Shown here piece by piece: positions 22,160-32,393 of a DNA stretch of 64,000 bases. The stretch is from Adineta vaga (taxonomy: Eukaryota > Rotifera). Within the stretch, counting starts at the first letter, position 1; every line of letters begins with the position of its first letter. Both the position numbers and the translations under genes were made by a program. The stretch lies in NCBI GenBank assembly GCA_021613535.1, contig CP075493.1, forward strand, positions 11,036,001-11,100,000. Direction: 5' to 3'. The notes below the pieces were generated by a model. That model saw only the letters and a list, made by a program, of their open reading frames with translations. It made no database searches and was not told the DNA's origin.

Positions 22160-23275
22160 TTATACATTAATAGACGAACAAAAATCTTGATAAGCTTGAT
22201 CATAATTTTTGTCTTTGTCAGGAACACATTTCAAATCGAATTTTTTTTCATTTTCGTCAAGGAACATTCGTGCAAAACATTTATGTTTTCTCCTCCAATG
22301 AAATGCTTGTATACGATATGGTTGAACTGAAAATGTAACCAAAGGACTTTCTTTAATCAAAGCTTTTCGAATGTACTCTGCCAAATCGATCACTTTGTCT
22401 GCTTTTATCGACGAATCCATATGGAATACGACTTCATCGTTGGTTAGAGCTGCACATCTTACATCAATTTCTTTTTCATCAAAACATCGACAAAGTATTG
22501 TGCGATAAATGTTACCAGTATACCATGTCCACAGCGCTTGTAGTTTATGATACTGAGGCAATTTACCCAAGCAGTACATTCGTAGTATTTTGCTCTGTAG
22601 AAATAAAGGTTTTGATCCAACAAATGTTTGTAAAAAGTCGGACCATGTTGGATACATTTGAGCATCTAGAGCGTTAATATATTTGAGCATCGAATAATTG
22701 GCAGATTTCATATCAACACTGAGAAAAGTAGCACCTTCATTTTTTGCCTGAAAAACTTGACTATTGACTTCAGAAACTGGAGAATGTCTTCGCGGTTCTT
22801 GTATCAATTCCTGATATGCTATCGTTGTGCCTATTAATTCTGATATAAATCGTGGTATACTGCGTTTAAATCTAGTCAGAAATTCAACACCATGCCAATC
22901 ACATAATTGATTTAATTCTTGCCATTCTATTGATGTTTCCGTTTGCACTTGTTCTGGAGTTAACAAACGTCCCGCAAAATCATCGAATAGTTTTTCTCTC
23001 ATGCGATGACTTTCTTCTTTTATTTGCATATCGGATGTTCTTATTTTAAAAAGTCTAACAGTAGATATACGTCCATCGGTTTGTTTTGCAGTAGTAAAAC
23101 GATTTTCTTCATCCATATCTTGATACAGAAGACGGTATTTAATAGTTAAAATAGTCAAAATAACGCGATCGAACGGTGTTGTATCAGACAATTCGAAATA
23201 ATCATCAGATTGGTTTAACCATTCACTCACTCGGTTTTCCCATTGTTGCCACTGATGATACACTGGACTCTCCAT
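22160..23275 (-). CDS. Unrecognised 371-aa protein with polymerase-palm-like motifs
   Basis: A single intact frame. I cannot name the family. Three spaced motifs stand out: FLSVDMKSANYSML (D188), SKILRMYCLGKL (S228-K229, R232, G237) and LTNDEVVF (D280, E281). Their order and spacing resemble motifs A, B and C of nucleic-acid polymerase palm domains, and I have a vague memory of similar proteins in large DNA viruses and some protists; neither point is established. The sequence has no signal peptide, transmembrane segment or intron. It is convergent with the PAN-like pseudogene, 63 bp away, and divergent from the LDLa/EGF/7TM gene. Acquisition from a non-metazoan source is possible. Call it hypothetical. 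Confidence 0.65.
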   Translation of the reverse strand: MESPVYHQWQQWENRVSEWLNQSDDYFELSDTTPFDRVILTILTIKYRLLYQDMDEENRFTTAKQTDGRISTVRLFKIRTSDMQIKEESHRMREKLFDDFAGRLLTPEQVQTETSIEWQELNQLCDWHGVEFLTRFKRSIPRFISELIGTTIAYQELIQEPRRHSPVSEVNSQVFQAKNEGATFLSVDMKSANYSMLKYINALDAQMYPTWSDFLQTFVGSKPLFLQSKILRMYCLGKLPQYHKLQALWTWYTGNIYRTILCRCFDEKEIDVRCAALTNDEVVFHMDSSIKADKVIDLAEYIRKALIKESPLVTFSVQPYRIQAFHWRRKHKCFARMFLDENEKKFDLKCVPDKDKNYDQAYQDFCSSINV

Positions 23276-23912
23276 TTGTGTGAAATGTAAAATTATTCTA
23301 ACATAAATTCGATAAATGAATGAGTACTTATATGAAAAAGAAATATAACTCGATTCTCAGTTGTTGGTATTGTCGACGAAAGGTAAATATATGTTGCAGT
23401 CGTTTCTTTTTTTTATGATTCATGTTTTTTCTTCCAACATGTTTCAGCATGACTTATTTTTCTTATGCAATCATCGTCATTTTCTGTTCCCTATTCTGCG
23501 AAAATAATAAAGTTTGATTATGCAACAGAAATCTTTTTTTAATTTTTTTTAAATATGAATTCATTTCATAAATAACAGAATTGAAAAATAATGATGATCA
23601 TTTGTTCTATACGTCTTTACAGCACAGTTTTAACGGGATACCATCTGTCTTTCTTTCTGATATTTTTAGAAGAATATCAATATACTGTTTCTAATAAGAA
23701 TCATGATAAAATTCTTTTTTTTCCATAAAGCAGAATGTTATCTAAATTCTAAAAAAAAAGCATTCTCGCTCTTATGAATCGACGATGATAAGCATACGAG
23801 CGCCATATATTGTTAGAAAGAGTCGCAAATAAGTAAGTTTTTTTTATTCAGCCGTATATCATATTGAATAGAAATCTTGAGGATCTCATACTATAAATAC
23901 GGTAACGAAAAA
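23276..23912. other. Divergent upstream region
   Basis: 5' region shared by the 371-aa gene and the plus-strand LDLa/EGF/7TM gene. It contains T-rich runs only (23409-23415, 23837-23846). No gene was seen. Confidence 0.4.
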
Positions 23913-26900
23913 ATGATATTATATAGTCTATTATTAAGTGGATGGTTATGGTCAATAACAAGAAGTCAATTTAATTTATATAATACTGAGAAAATCCTTG
24001 ATATTGGCAATTTTCAGACTACTTGTTTTCATTATTATAATTATCATACACTAAGTATTACTGAGAAAACTGAATATTGTCTTAGTCAATCCAATGATGA
24101 TGAGGCATGGGTTGAAACTTTTCCTAACACAACTCATGGGAATTTTACATTTGACCAGTTATATCGAATGAGTGTGACGACAAAGGATCTTTTGCATTGG
24201 TCAGCTTCGATTGATCTTGCTGAACGATATCAAGATTATCTTGATCAAGCAAACTATTCATTTGTATCAAAAGAAATTTTCTTTAATTGTACGAAACCAT
24301 GGTTTGGACCTTATTGTCAATACTCTTTCGGATTAGAAACAACTTATACGTTTCAGGATATTGTACGAAAGACATTTAGAAAAAAATTCTTTTCCAGTTC
24401 ATCAGATATTGCTACTTATCTGTCATGTTATATGCATTTGAAGTGTAATCGCGGAAGTTCACATTTATGTTTGGATTGGCGTGAAATATGCGATGGACGG
24501 ATTGATTGTATCGATGGAGGTGCTGATGAAGAGGATTGTTTTGATTTAGAAATGAATGAATGTGATGAAAATGAATATCGATGTCATAATGGATTATGCA
24601 TATCGAAAGAATTTGTTGAAGATGAATTACCGCAATGTCTTGATGCATCAGATATATCTAATCCAGTTTCTTATCCTGGAAGTGGTGAATATCCAATTAT
24701 ATTTGAATTTGAAGAACGTTTCTGTTCAACCATTGATAAACAATTCAAATGCGGGGATGGACGATGTGTTACAGATTATGGGACGTGTCTGAATAAACGC
24801 CATGTCTATCTATATGAATCAGTCAGTAGACAAGGAAATTTATCCTATACATGTTGGATAGCCATGGTTTGTTTAACGAAAATTCTTAATCAAATCAATG
24901 AAACATCATGTCAACAAATCTTTAGATCGTCTAATATTACTCTTTATTTGCAATCATGTGATGTTATCACTCAATTTCCTATTGTTCCTGTACTTTTCGG
25001 TCACGTACGTTTCCTATATATTTTAAATAGTGTCAATACAGTAAACACTGATCGAGTTCTTGTACCTGATTATATATGTTATGATCAAGATCTGTGTAAT
25101 TTTCCCATATCGATTTCTCCTCATGGATTTTATGCTTGTCAGCCGAGTCGTGAGATGAATCTGAATTTGGAGATCAAACTGAAAACATGGTCTTCTCTCA
25201 TTGGTATCATTGAACCATATTTTCGTAAATGTTCGACTCAACATCATAAGAAAAATGATTCTCACACTTCATCATTGTATTGTTGCAAGAATTCAACAAA
25301 ATGTATTTCATTTCATCGTATTCTTGATGGTATCTCAGATTGTTATCTGAACGATGATGAAGAAGAGTTCGAACGTAGTTGTCTAATCGATGATGTATTA
25401 CGTTTTAAGTGTGGTAATGAGAACAAGTGCTATTCAGTCACTGTGCCACGACAAATCTGTCCGCATCGACATTTAATTAACTTCAAGGATATGAATTTTC
25501 ATCAGATATGTGACCGACATATTCAAATTTCTCCTTTATTAATTGATGGACAAAATCATACGGATGAAACTGAATGTAACCAATGGCCTTGTAACAATAT
25601 TTATACACGATGTGATGGATTTTGGAGTTGTCCCAGGGGAGAAGATGAAGAAAATTGTACGACAAAACAGATCTGTCCATCAAGCTCTTTTGCTTGCGTA
25701 TCTCCCTATAATTATACATTAATATGTTTGTCAGCAAATCGCGTGAATGATGAGCATATTGATTGTCTTGGTGCAGCAGATGAACTCCGTCATTGTCGTA
25801 GTGATCTTTCGAATATTTATTGGTATAATGGATATCGTTGCTGGAATGATAGTAAATGTATCGGACGATCGGATTTATGCGATAGAACTACAGACTGTTT
25901 ATATGGAGATGATGAAACGTTCTGTAGAGATCATCTTGAACCATGCTTTGCTTGTGACTATGTTGAATGTCCTGATGTGAAAGAAGCTATTTGTCGTATC
26001 GGTATATTAGATAGACCGATACTTTCATTAGGTGCTTTCTCAATACATCAACCATTTAGAAATCGAATGACTGAACCTATGTTACAAAGCCATATGAAAT
26101 ATATCACAACTGAACCCTCTGATCGCACATGGCCATGGCGTTGTCATCATGGTCTATATGTTATTCTCTGGTCTAGTAAGCATTCTTCTGAATTTAAATG
26201 TTTTTGTCCATCATTTAGCTATGGTGATTTATGCCAATATCAAAATCAACGAATTAGCTTTACAGCAAAAGTGAATGTTATCAATAGGTATGGCATTTAT
26301 GCACTAATTGTCATGTTAATTAAAGATGATGAGGATCATCAAGAGATAAATTCTTACCATCAATTCGTTTCGATTACTGCACGAGAATGTGAACGACTTT
26401 ATAATACATATCTTACATATTCAACACGTCCGAAGAATAATTCAAAGCGTTATAGCGTTCGTGTTGATGCATTTGACAAAACTCGTCTGATTTATCTTGC
26501 TAGTTGGCATTTCGATATGCGATTTTCATTTTTACCAAATTATCGTATGGCTGTTGTATTAAATATACCAGATCATAAACCATCCAGTTTTACTCGTTGC
26601 CCTCTAAAATGTCAGAACGGTGAATGTATGAAATATATCAACAAAGAAACGATCTTCTGTCGATGTCATCCAGGCTGGTCTGGTGTTCGATGTAATATAC
26701 CTGTTCGTTGTAGTGATTGTTCATTGAATTCACTATGTATCGGTAGGATTTATAATCGATCTATATGTGTTTGTCCCACACATAAAGGTGGCCCACGATG
26801 TTTACTTACATTATCATGTTCAGAAAATTATTGCGAAAACAATAGTACATGTTTAGTGCATAGTGATGGCATGAATGAAATGGGCTTCGTTTGTATCTGT

Positions 26901-28511
26901 CCAGAAAAATTTATGGGCTCATCCTGTCATATTGATCGACCAAAACTTGAAATCTCTCTTCATCGTATACAAGTTTTCTCGTCATACTTATTTATTTATC
27001 TCTATACAAATGCTAAGAATCCTTCAAAATTTGAACAAATTGAACTAACGATAATACCACAAAAGTTGAAAACATTTCAGCGTACTGTATCAATATATAC
27101 CAAAGGATCTATCAGTATGGTTTTTGTCAAGATTGATAATAGTTATTATATGACTTTACCTGAACGATCTAATGAAACGTATGTTTCTACTTTGGTCGAT
27201 CCTATTCAACGATGTGCACCAAGTAGTGAAGTTTTGAAGCTGCCATTTATTGGTTTACCGAAAATTCGACGTATAAAATACTATCATGTCATATGTCAAA
27301 CTCATCATCATCTGACATGTTTTTTTGATGAATCTTATATGTGTTTATGTACACGTGAACATCATGCTAACTGCTTTACATTCAATCAAACATCGTCAGT
27401 TTGTCGGCATATAACTCATTGTCAAAATGGTGCACAGTGTTTAAATGATGGTTCACCTTGTCCTATTGCAACATGGTGTAATTGTACGGACTGTTATTTC
27501 GGTGATCGATGTCAGTTCTATGCAAAAGGTATTGGATTAACGTTGGATGATATTTTACGGTATGATATTCGACCGAATAGAACGATATCTGAGCAAACAA
27601 TTTTGATTAAATTGTGTGCAGCATTTACGATAATCATGCTTGTAGCAGGTTTTATCAACAGTGCCTTGTCCATAGTGACATTTTCTGGTCGGAAATCAAG
27701 GGAAGTTGGTTCAGGAATATATCTTCTGACATCATCTATCGTATCTCTTCTTACAGTGAGTATTTTTACAGTAAAATTTTGGTTTCTTATTTTAACACAA
27801 ATGAATTCATTGACCAATGACTTTATTCTACGTCGTGGTTGTCAATCATTGGAATTTATGTTAAAAGTTTGTTTGTATACGAATAATTGGCTTGGTGCTT
27901 GTGTCACTCTCGAACGATCTATCACTGTACAAGTAGGAGTTCATTTTAACAAACGTTCTAGTAAACGTATTGCACAATGGATCATTCTCTTCCTACCATT
28001 GTTAGTTATAATTTCTATTATTCATGAATCTATTTATCGTGATCTATTCGAAGATAAAGATGAACAACGTTTTTGGTGCGTCATTCCTTATACTTTTTCA
28101 ATTCATACATATAATACAATTATTTCTCTTTTTCATTTTCTTGGTCCATTCTTTGCCAATTTTTATTCTGCTACGTTTATTACGTTTCGCGGTACTCGTC
28201 AACGAGCCCAAGTACAACCACATTTAACACAACGTCAACATCAATGGCAACAATTCAACGATAATAAACATCTTCTTATCAGTTCAATAATCTTAGTTAT
28301 TTTGTCAATACCTCGGCTGATCATTTCATCGCTATCAGGTTGTGTCAAAGCATCTTATCAATCACAAATTTACGCTGCTGGTTACTTTATATCATTCGTT
28401 CCATCAGTATCCATTTTTATCGTATTTGTTCTCCCATCGAATTTCTATCGGAATCAATTCAAAACTTCGATAAAATCTTGGCGACAGTCTATTTTACGAC
28501 GTTTATATTAA
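23913..28511 (+). CDS. LDLa/EGF-rich seven-transmembrane receptor, paralogue
   Basis: An intronless frame of 1532 aa from the ATG at 23913; the open frame extends 12 codons upstream but only to a TTG. The order of parts is that of the gene at 2384..6976: signal peptide (MILYSLLLSGWLWSITRSQ), an EGF-like segment (CTKPWFGPYCQYSF near 140), LDLa modules (CDGRIDCIDGGADEEDC near 195; CDGFWSCPRGEDEENC), EGF-like modules (CRCHPGWSGVRC, CICPEKFMGSSC), then a 7TM region from about residue 1230 and a short basic tail. The lengths (1532 and 1530) and module order agree closely, but the sequences differ widely, so the duplication is old. The predicted role is a surface receptor; the ligand is unknown. 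There is no GPS motif that I can see. Confidence 0.85.
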   Translation: MILYSLLLSGWLWSITRSQFNLYNTEKILDIGNFQTTCFHYYNYHTLSITEKTEYCLSQSNDDEAWVETFPNTTHGNFTFDQLYRMSVTTKDLLHWSASIDLAERYQDYLDQANYSFVSKEIFFNCTKPWFGPYCQYSFGLETTYTFQDIVRKTFRKKFFSSSSDIATYLSCYMHLKCNRGSSHLCLDWREICDGRIDCIDGGADEEDCFDLEMNECDENEYRCHNGLCISKEFVEDELPQCLDASDISNPVSYPGSGEYPIIFEFEERFCSTIDKQFKCGDGRCVTDYGTCLNKRHVYLYESVSRQGNLSYTCWIAMVCLTKILNQINETSCQQIFRSSNITLYLQSCDVITQFPIVPVLFGHVRFLYILNSVNTVNTDRVLVPDYICYDQDLCNFPISISPHGFYACQPSREMNLNLEIKLKTWSSLIGIIEPYFRKCSTQHHKKNDSHTSSLYCCKNSTKCISFHRILDGISDCYLNDDEEEFERSCLIDDVLRFKCGNENKCYSVTVPRQICPHRHLINFKDMNFHQICDRHIQISPLLIDGQNHTDETECNQWPCNNIYTRCDGFWSCPRGEDEENCTTKQICPSSSFACVSPYNYTLICLSANRVNDEHIDCLGAADELRHCRSDLSNIYWYNGYRCWNDSKCIGRSDLCDRTTDCLYGDDETFCRDHLEPCFACDYVECPDVKEAICRIGILDRPILSLGAFSIHQPFRNRMTEPMLQSHMKYITTEPSDRTWPWRCHHGLYVILWSSKHSSEFKCFCPSFSYGDLCQYQNQRISFTAKVNVINRYGIYALIVMLIKDDEDHQEINSYHQFVSITARECERLYNTYLTYSTRPKNNSKRYSVRVDAFDKTRLIYLASWHFDMRFSFLPNYRMAVVLNIPDHKPSSFTRCPLKCQNGECMKYINKETIFCRCHPGWSGVRCNIPVRCSDCSLNSLCIGRIYNRSICVCPTHKGGPRCLLTLSCSENYCENNSTCLVHSDGMNEMGFVCICPEKFMGSSCHIDRPKLEISLHRIQVFSSYLFIYLYTNAKNPSKFEQIELTIIPQKLKTFQRTVSIYTKGSISMVFVKIDNSYYMTLPERSNETYVSTLVDPIQRCAPSSEVLKLPFIGLPKIRRIKYYHVICQTHHHLTCFFDESYMCLCTREHHANCFTFNQTSSVCRHITHCQNGAQCLNDGSPCPIATWCNCTDCYFGDRCQFYAKGIGLTLDDILRYDIRPNRTISEQTILIKLCAAFTIIMLVAGFINSALSIVTFSGRKSREVGSGIYLLTSSIVSLLTVSIFTVKFWFLILTQMNSLTNDFILRRGCQSLEFMLKVCLYTNNWLGACVTLERSITVQVGVHFNKRSSKRIAQWIILFLPLLVIISIIHESIYRDLFEDKDEQRFWCVIPYTFSIHTYNTIISLFHFLGPFFANFYSATFITFRGTRQRAQVQPHLTQRQHQWQQFNDNKHLLISSIILVILSIPRLIISSLSGCVKASYQSQIYAAGYFISFVPSVSIFIVFVLPSNFYRNQFKTSIKSWRQSILRRLY

Positions 28512-28974
28512 CATTAAGTATCCATTTGTCATGAAGACAAGCGTATATCATGTATAGCGTTCTTGTCTAGAGGAAAAAGAAACATATTTGCTCTCATTTA
28601 TTAACAAATATAAATTTTCGATCAATATACATAGATGTTCTTCATTGTATTTAAAAGAAATCTGTTGATACTGTGCTCAAATATTTTACAATTTCTCGTT
28701 TTCAATTTTTTACATTTCAATATACATATGACGTAGATAAAAGAGTTTGCTTAATATCAGATATACATTGATTTCCTTTTACGTCATATTAATTAACGTT
28801 AGCAGTTTGGCACCGCCATACACAGCAGATGGCATACTAAACGGTTTTGTTATTGTCAGTTTTCACAGGAACTTATATAAACTTTCCATTTTATAAGCAC
28901 AAAAAATCTGTTCGAGATAAAACAATTTTTCTAATCTATGGTAATTTTACATTCGCCCTATACCTTTGAGTTTA
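28512..28974. other. Intergenic between convergent features
   Basis: AT-rich 3' region with no recognised coding content. It ends where the alpha-mannosidase relic begins. Confidence 0.4.
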
Positions 28975-29600
28975 GATCCAATAATCGAATTATAATGTGT
29001 TGTTGCTTCATCGTGTATACACCATACAACCACCCGAAATAAATTCCAGACGACCTAAATCAAGAGGAAATATGAATCTAGACATAGATATGTTTTTCAT
29101 TCTTTGGACTGAAAAAGAAACCTTCATTGACAAGTTCTTTGACTGTATTGTGCATGTCACCTGTTTATTGATTCCACCAACGCCAGAAAGAAACCATTTC
29201 TACATAGATATATCGATGATCAAGATTATCTACTAATGCCTGAATAACTGAATCGATAATATACTATACATCTACATTACGAATATCACTACGTGCTACA
29301 AAAATTTAATTTAGAAAGTATTCTGAATAAAGCAGAAATTAACTGACAGCCATAATAATATTGGTCGACTGTTTTCAACCAACCAACATCGTCATGTGTA
29401 TGACCAACGAGATGAACATTCAATTTATCTGGTTTGCCTAAATTACATGACTAAAATACGATCATATATTTATATGGTTGCTGCTTTCATACAGATCAAT
29501 ATGTTCTCTTACATCATAACCACAGCTCGTTTTTGATTTGAATGGAGCTGCAAAACTTGATGTTGAAATGAAAAATAAAATTTCAAGATAATAATCTCCT
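28975..29600 (-). pseudogene. Relic of lysosomal alpha-mannosidase (GH38) N-terminal part
   Basis: Reading right to left, the minus strand gives a signal-like stretch, CGYD, then [18 protein letters not shown] and VDQYYYG, the hallmark of the GH38 catalytic domain. Next come SVIQALVDN, RYIYVEM, WRWWNQ, NTVKELVNEG, RLEFISGG and DEATTHYN. Three short GT-AG introns keep the frame between these pieces. Lesions: an in-frame TAG at 29264..29266 and TAA at 29165..29167, both where the family has Gln, a 4-base insertion just after the SGG motif, no start codon, and loss of everything after THYNSII, which is most of the enzyme. It once encoded a lysosomal glycoprotein-degrading mannosidase. It ends a little downstream of the intact glutamate receptor gene. 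Confidence 0.8.
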
Positions 29601-29723
29601 ATGATAATACCCGCACCCTCGTGGTACTCTAGATAGGTAAGCAGTATAGTGATAATAAATTCATTTATCCAAGATAGGTTCTTTTATTTGCAAATGGGTC
29701 ACACAATATATATTAATTAAAAT

Positions 29724-32393
29724 TTATAAAGAGTTTTCTGTCGTGTTCGTAGCAGTCTCGACTGAATACTTCATTTCATTGATGTTTACTATATTTGAAT
29801 GATTATTTCGACGTGATCTTTGTGTTACAATATCCTTAATAATAAATCGTTTTTGCCATAAAAATAATATTGTTGATAGAATACTAATGACTGCAAAAGT
29901 AAGAAATAAACCACTCATCTGTATAAGACCAATACTCGTCGATTCATCAATTGAAGATAAACTCTGACAGATACTTTTCTGAAACCATTTTCTTTTTAAA
30001 TCATCAAGAACACCAGTTTCTCGAAGTGCTAATATAGCTATATCTAAATCCTGTGCATATAACCAATGTTTTGGATAAACGATCGCAAATGCACTTGCAG
30101 CAAAATCCGATCCAACAAGAGTTAAATTACAATACATATTACTGGTTGAATATTCCAGAGTACCAATATCAAACATAGATGCATCAATTTGATTATTTAA
30201 TAAACTCTGATATATATCATCGAGTGTTTTTAATGGATAATAATTTCGTATACCATCAGAAATTTCACGTAAATAATATTCTTCGGCTGATGAATCAACA
30301 AGAACACCGAAACGACTATATGCTATTTTACCATTTCTAATATCATCAATACTTGAAATGATATCCTTCGATTTTGCTAATGTTAAATCAGATGCTAAAT
30401 TTGCAGTATAAGTTGCAACTAATACAATACTTAAGACATATAAACCAGCAGTTAATAATCGTCCCGCAGCTGTTTGAACATCAAAATCTACACCATATCC
30501 CATCAGTTGACCAAAAGCAAACCATGCACTTAAAGCACCAGATGATATGATTGATCGATTATGAAATTCTTCGTTATCTTGACGTTCTAATAGACAAAAT
30601 AGAATACCAGAATAAACTACACAAGCTAAAAGTGCCAACCACAAACTGAGAGAAAATGGTTTTAAATAAGAAAAAAGATTTAGATTAACAGATGTCGATT
30701 GTCGAATAATAATTCGCATAGAATTATCAAAAATTGAACTTGAAAAGTCCACTATTTCTCTTCGTTTAGCAGTAACAGTAATATCACCAATGGCAATATC
30801 ACATATTTTATTCGCTACTGCTAGTATTAAGCCACCATAAGTTTGATTTTTTGATGGATATGTAATAATAGGAGTGAATTTTGTATCTGCTTGTAAAAGA
30901 TCTAGAAGATCAGGTATATAACCAATGAGTTTTGTTTGATTATTTTCAATGATATCTGTTCGCATTGTAAATGGCATGGATTCAATCGTACAAATACGTA
31001 ACTTTACACCTTCGAGACCAGCAACACCAGTTGGAGGTGTTAAAACATTTCCAGGCCAGATGATAACATCAGCTTGTGTATATGTTCTCCAATTGTCTGA
31101 ACGAGACCATTGTAATACTGGTACTAATTCAATAGTATTTGTCGAAGGTTGAATATTTCTAACAACATAGTAAATACCATCTATTCTATCTGTTGTAGTA
31201 TTAGTCAATTTAACTGGACCAGATACACCAAGAAAATCTGTTGTACTGATCATATTAAAAAGTTGGGTACCATAGAGAAAACGTCGATCAAAACAGTATG
31301 AATTATTCACAATGGATATACATGGAAATCGACGAGTAGTATTTGTTGAACAAAGTTCATTTAGTGATTTGATTAATGTCCATGTTGCATCGAATGAAAA
31401 TAATGCATAGTAATTAACATTTGCTGATCCAGGAAATGTTTCTGGCTCATACTGTTGCCAAATGCGATAAGCTTCATTTAATAATGTTGCATTGTATGGT
31501 GCGCTAACAACACTACCAATCACAGGTTCTAAAGTCAACATGCCAATTAATTTTGAATACAGTGTTTGATTATAAGGATCTAATGCAATTGTCGAACTTA
31601 ATATCCATGTAAAACGTGGACCAAGAACATCTGTATCAAGTGCAGTTTGTATAATTAACGATGTATGATATTCATCAGCCCATACGATAATAATTCGTGT
31701 TGATGTTGCCGATAAAATCTCTTTTAAATCACCTCGAATACGTTGTGTTGCAATATCGAATACTACCAATTGACTAACCAATAGACTATTATCATTAAAT
31801 GCATCACTGATGACTTCTGCACCTCCTGAACCAAATTCATCATTTTGATAAATAATGACACAAGATGTCCAATTATATCTTGTAAATAATTTGACAATTG
31901 CTGATGTAACACTAGCATCGACGGTACGATAGAAAGATGGATAAGCATTTCGATCTGATAAAGCAGGATTTGTTGCAGAATAGGATATTACAGGAATATT
32001 AACTGATTCAGCAAAAGCAGCAATAATACTTGTTTCTCGCGAATAAGCTGGTCCAACAATACCAACAATATTTGAATTAGCAACTGCATGACATGTAGTT
32101 CTCATAGCTCCTATGGAATTCCCACCGGTTTGTGCCAGACTCCATCCAATATATTCTCCATCAATTTTTAAATTATATTGCTCTGCTAGAATCAAGGCAG
32201 CTAGAAACATAGCACGAGGATGAACAGAGAATTCTGTAGGTTCAGTTGTATTTTCAGCATCTGGAAAAAGACCTAACAATTGAGTATTTGAATTGTATGA
32301 CAATGGCCAAGATGCTTTAGTCAATTGTATGACAAGTGTTCCAATTATAAACAATACTATCCATCGATAGAACGGCCATAATTTCCAGATCAT
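29724..32393 (-). CDS. Ionotropic glutamate receptor with K+-channel-like GYG pore motif
   Basis: 889 aa, intronless, with a signal peptide at 1-27. Residues about 40-430 form the amino-terminal (ANF-receptor-like) domain. The ligand-binding lobes S1 (about 460-570) and S2 (about 680-800) flank three membrane segments and a pore loop. Likely agonist contacts are T539 and R544 (ITVTAKRREIVDF), S702 and D742. The pore loop reads GQLMGYGVDFDV, with GYG at 632-634, followed by M3 with ATYTANLAS (660-668), the equivalent of SYTANLAAF. A further membrane segment lies at about 825-845. GYG is the K+ channel selectivity signature. A glutamate receptor of Adineta vaga (AvGluR1) was reported to carry such a signature, and this protein is probably a relative. 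Predicted: a ligand-gated plasma-membrane channel, probably K+ selective. Confidence 0.92.
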   Translation of the reverse strand: MIWKLWPFYRWIVLFIIGTLVIQLTKASWPLSYNSNTQLLGLFPDAENTTEPTEFSVHPRAMFLAALILAEQYNLKIDGEYIGWSLAQTGGNSIGAMRTTCHAVANSNIVGIVGPAYSRETSIIAAFAESVNIPVISYSATNPALSDRNAYPSFYRTVDASVTSAIVKLFTRYNWTSCVIIYQNDEFGSGGAEVISDAFNDNSLLVSQLVVFDIATQRIRGDLKEILSATSTRIIIVWADEYHTSLIIQTALDTDVLGPRFTWILSSTIALDPYNQTLYSKLIGMLTLEPVIGSVVSAPYNATLLNEAYRIWQQYEPETFPGSANVNYYALFSFDATWTLIKSLNELCSTNTTRRFPCISIVNNSYCFDRRFLYGTQLFNMISTTDFLGVSGPVKLTNTTTDRIDGIYYVVRNIQPSTNTIELVPVLQWSRSDNWRTYTQADVIIWPGNVLTPPTGVAGLEGVKLRICTIESMPFTMRTDIIENNQTKLIGYIPDLLDLLQADTKFTPIITYPSKNQTYGGLILAVANKICDIAIGDITVTAKRREIVDFSSSIFDNSMRIIIRQSTSVNLNLFSYLKPFSLSLWLALLACVVYSGILFCLLERQDNEEFHNRSIISSGALSAWFAFGQLMGYGVDFDVQTAAGRLLTAGLYVLSIVLVATYTANLASDLTLAKSKDIISSIDDIRNGKIAYSRFGVLVDSSAEEYYLREISDGIRNYYPLKTLDDIYQSLLNNQIDASMFDIGTLEYSTSNMYCNLTLVGSDFAASAFAIVYPKHWLYAQDLDIAILALRETGVLDDLKRKWFQKSICQSLSSIDESTSIGLIQMSGLFLTFAVISILSTILFLWQKRFIIKDIVTQRSRRNNHSNIVNINEMKYSVETATNTTENSL

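Noticed and set aside
24412-24792. Overlapping open frames on both strands inside the plus-strand receptor
   Set aside because: They are low-complexity shadows of the cysteine- and acid-rich receptor coding sequence.
28997-29236. A 79-codon plus-strand open frame
   Set aside because: It lies antisense to the alpha-mannosidase relic, whose conserved motifs explain the sequence.
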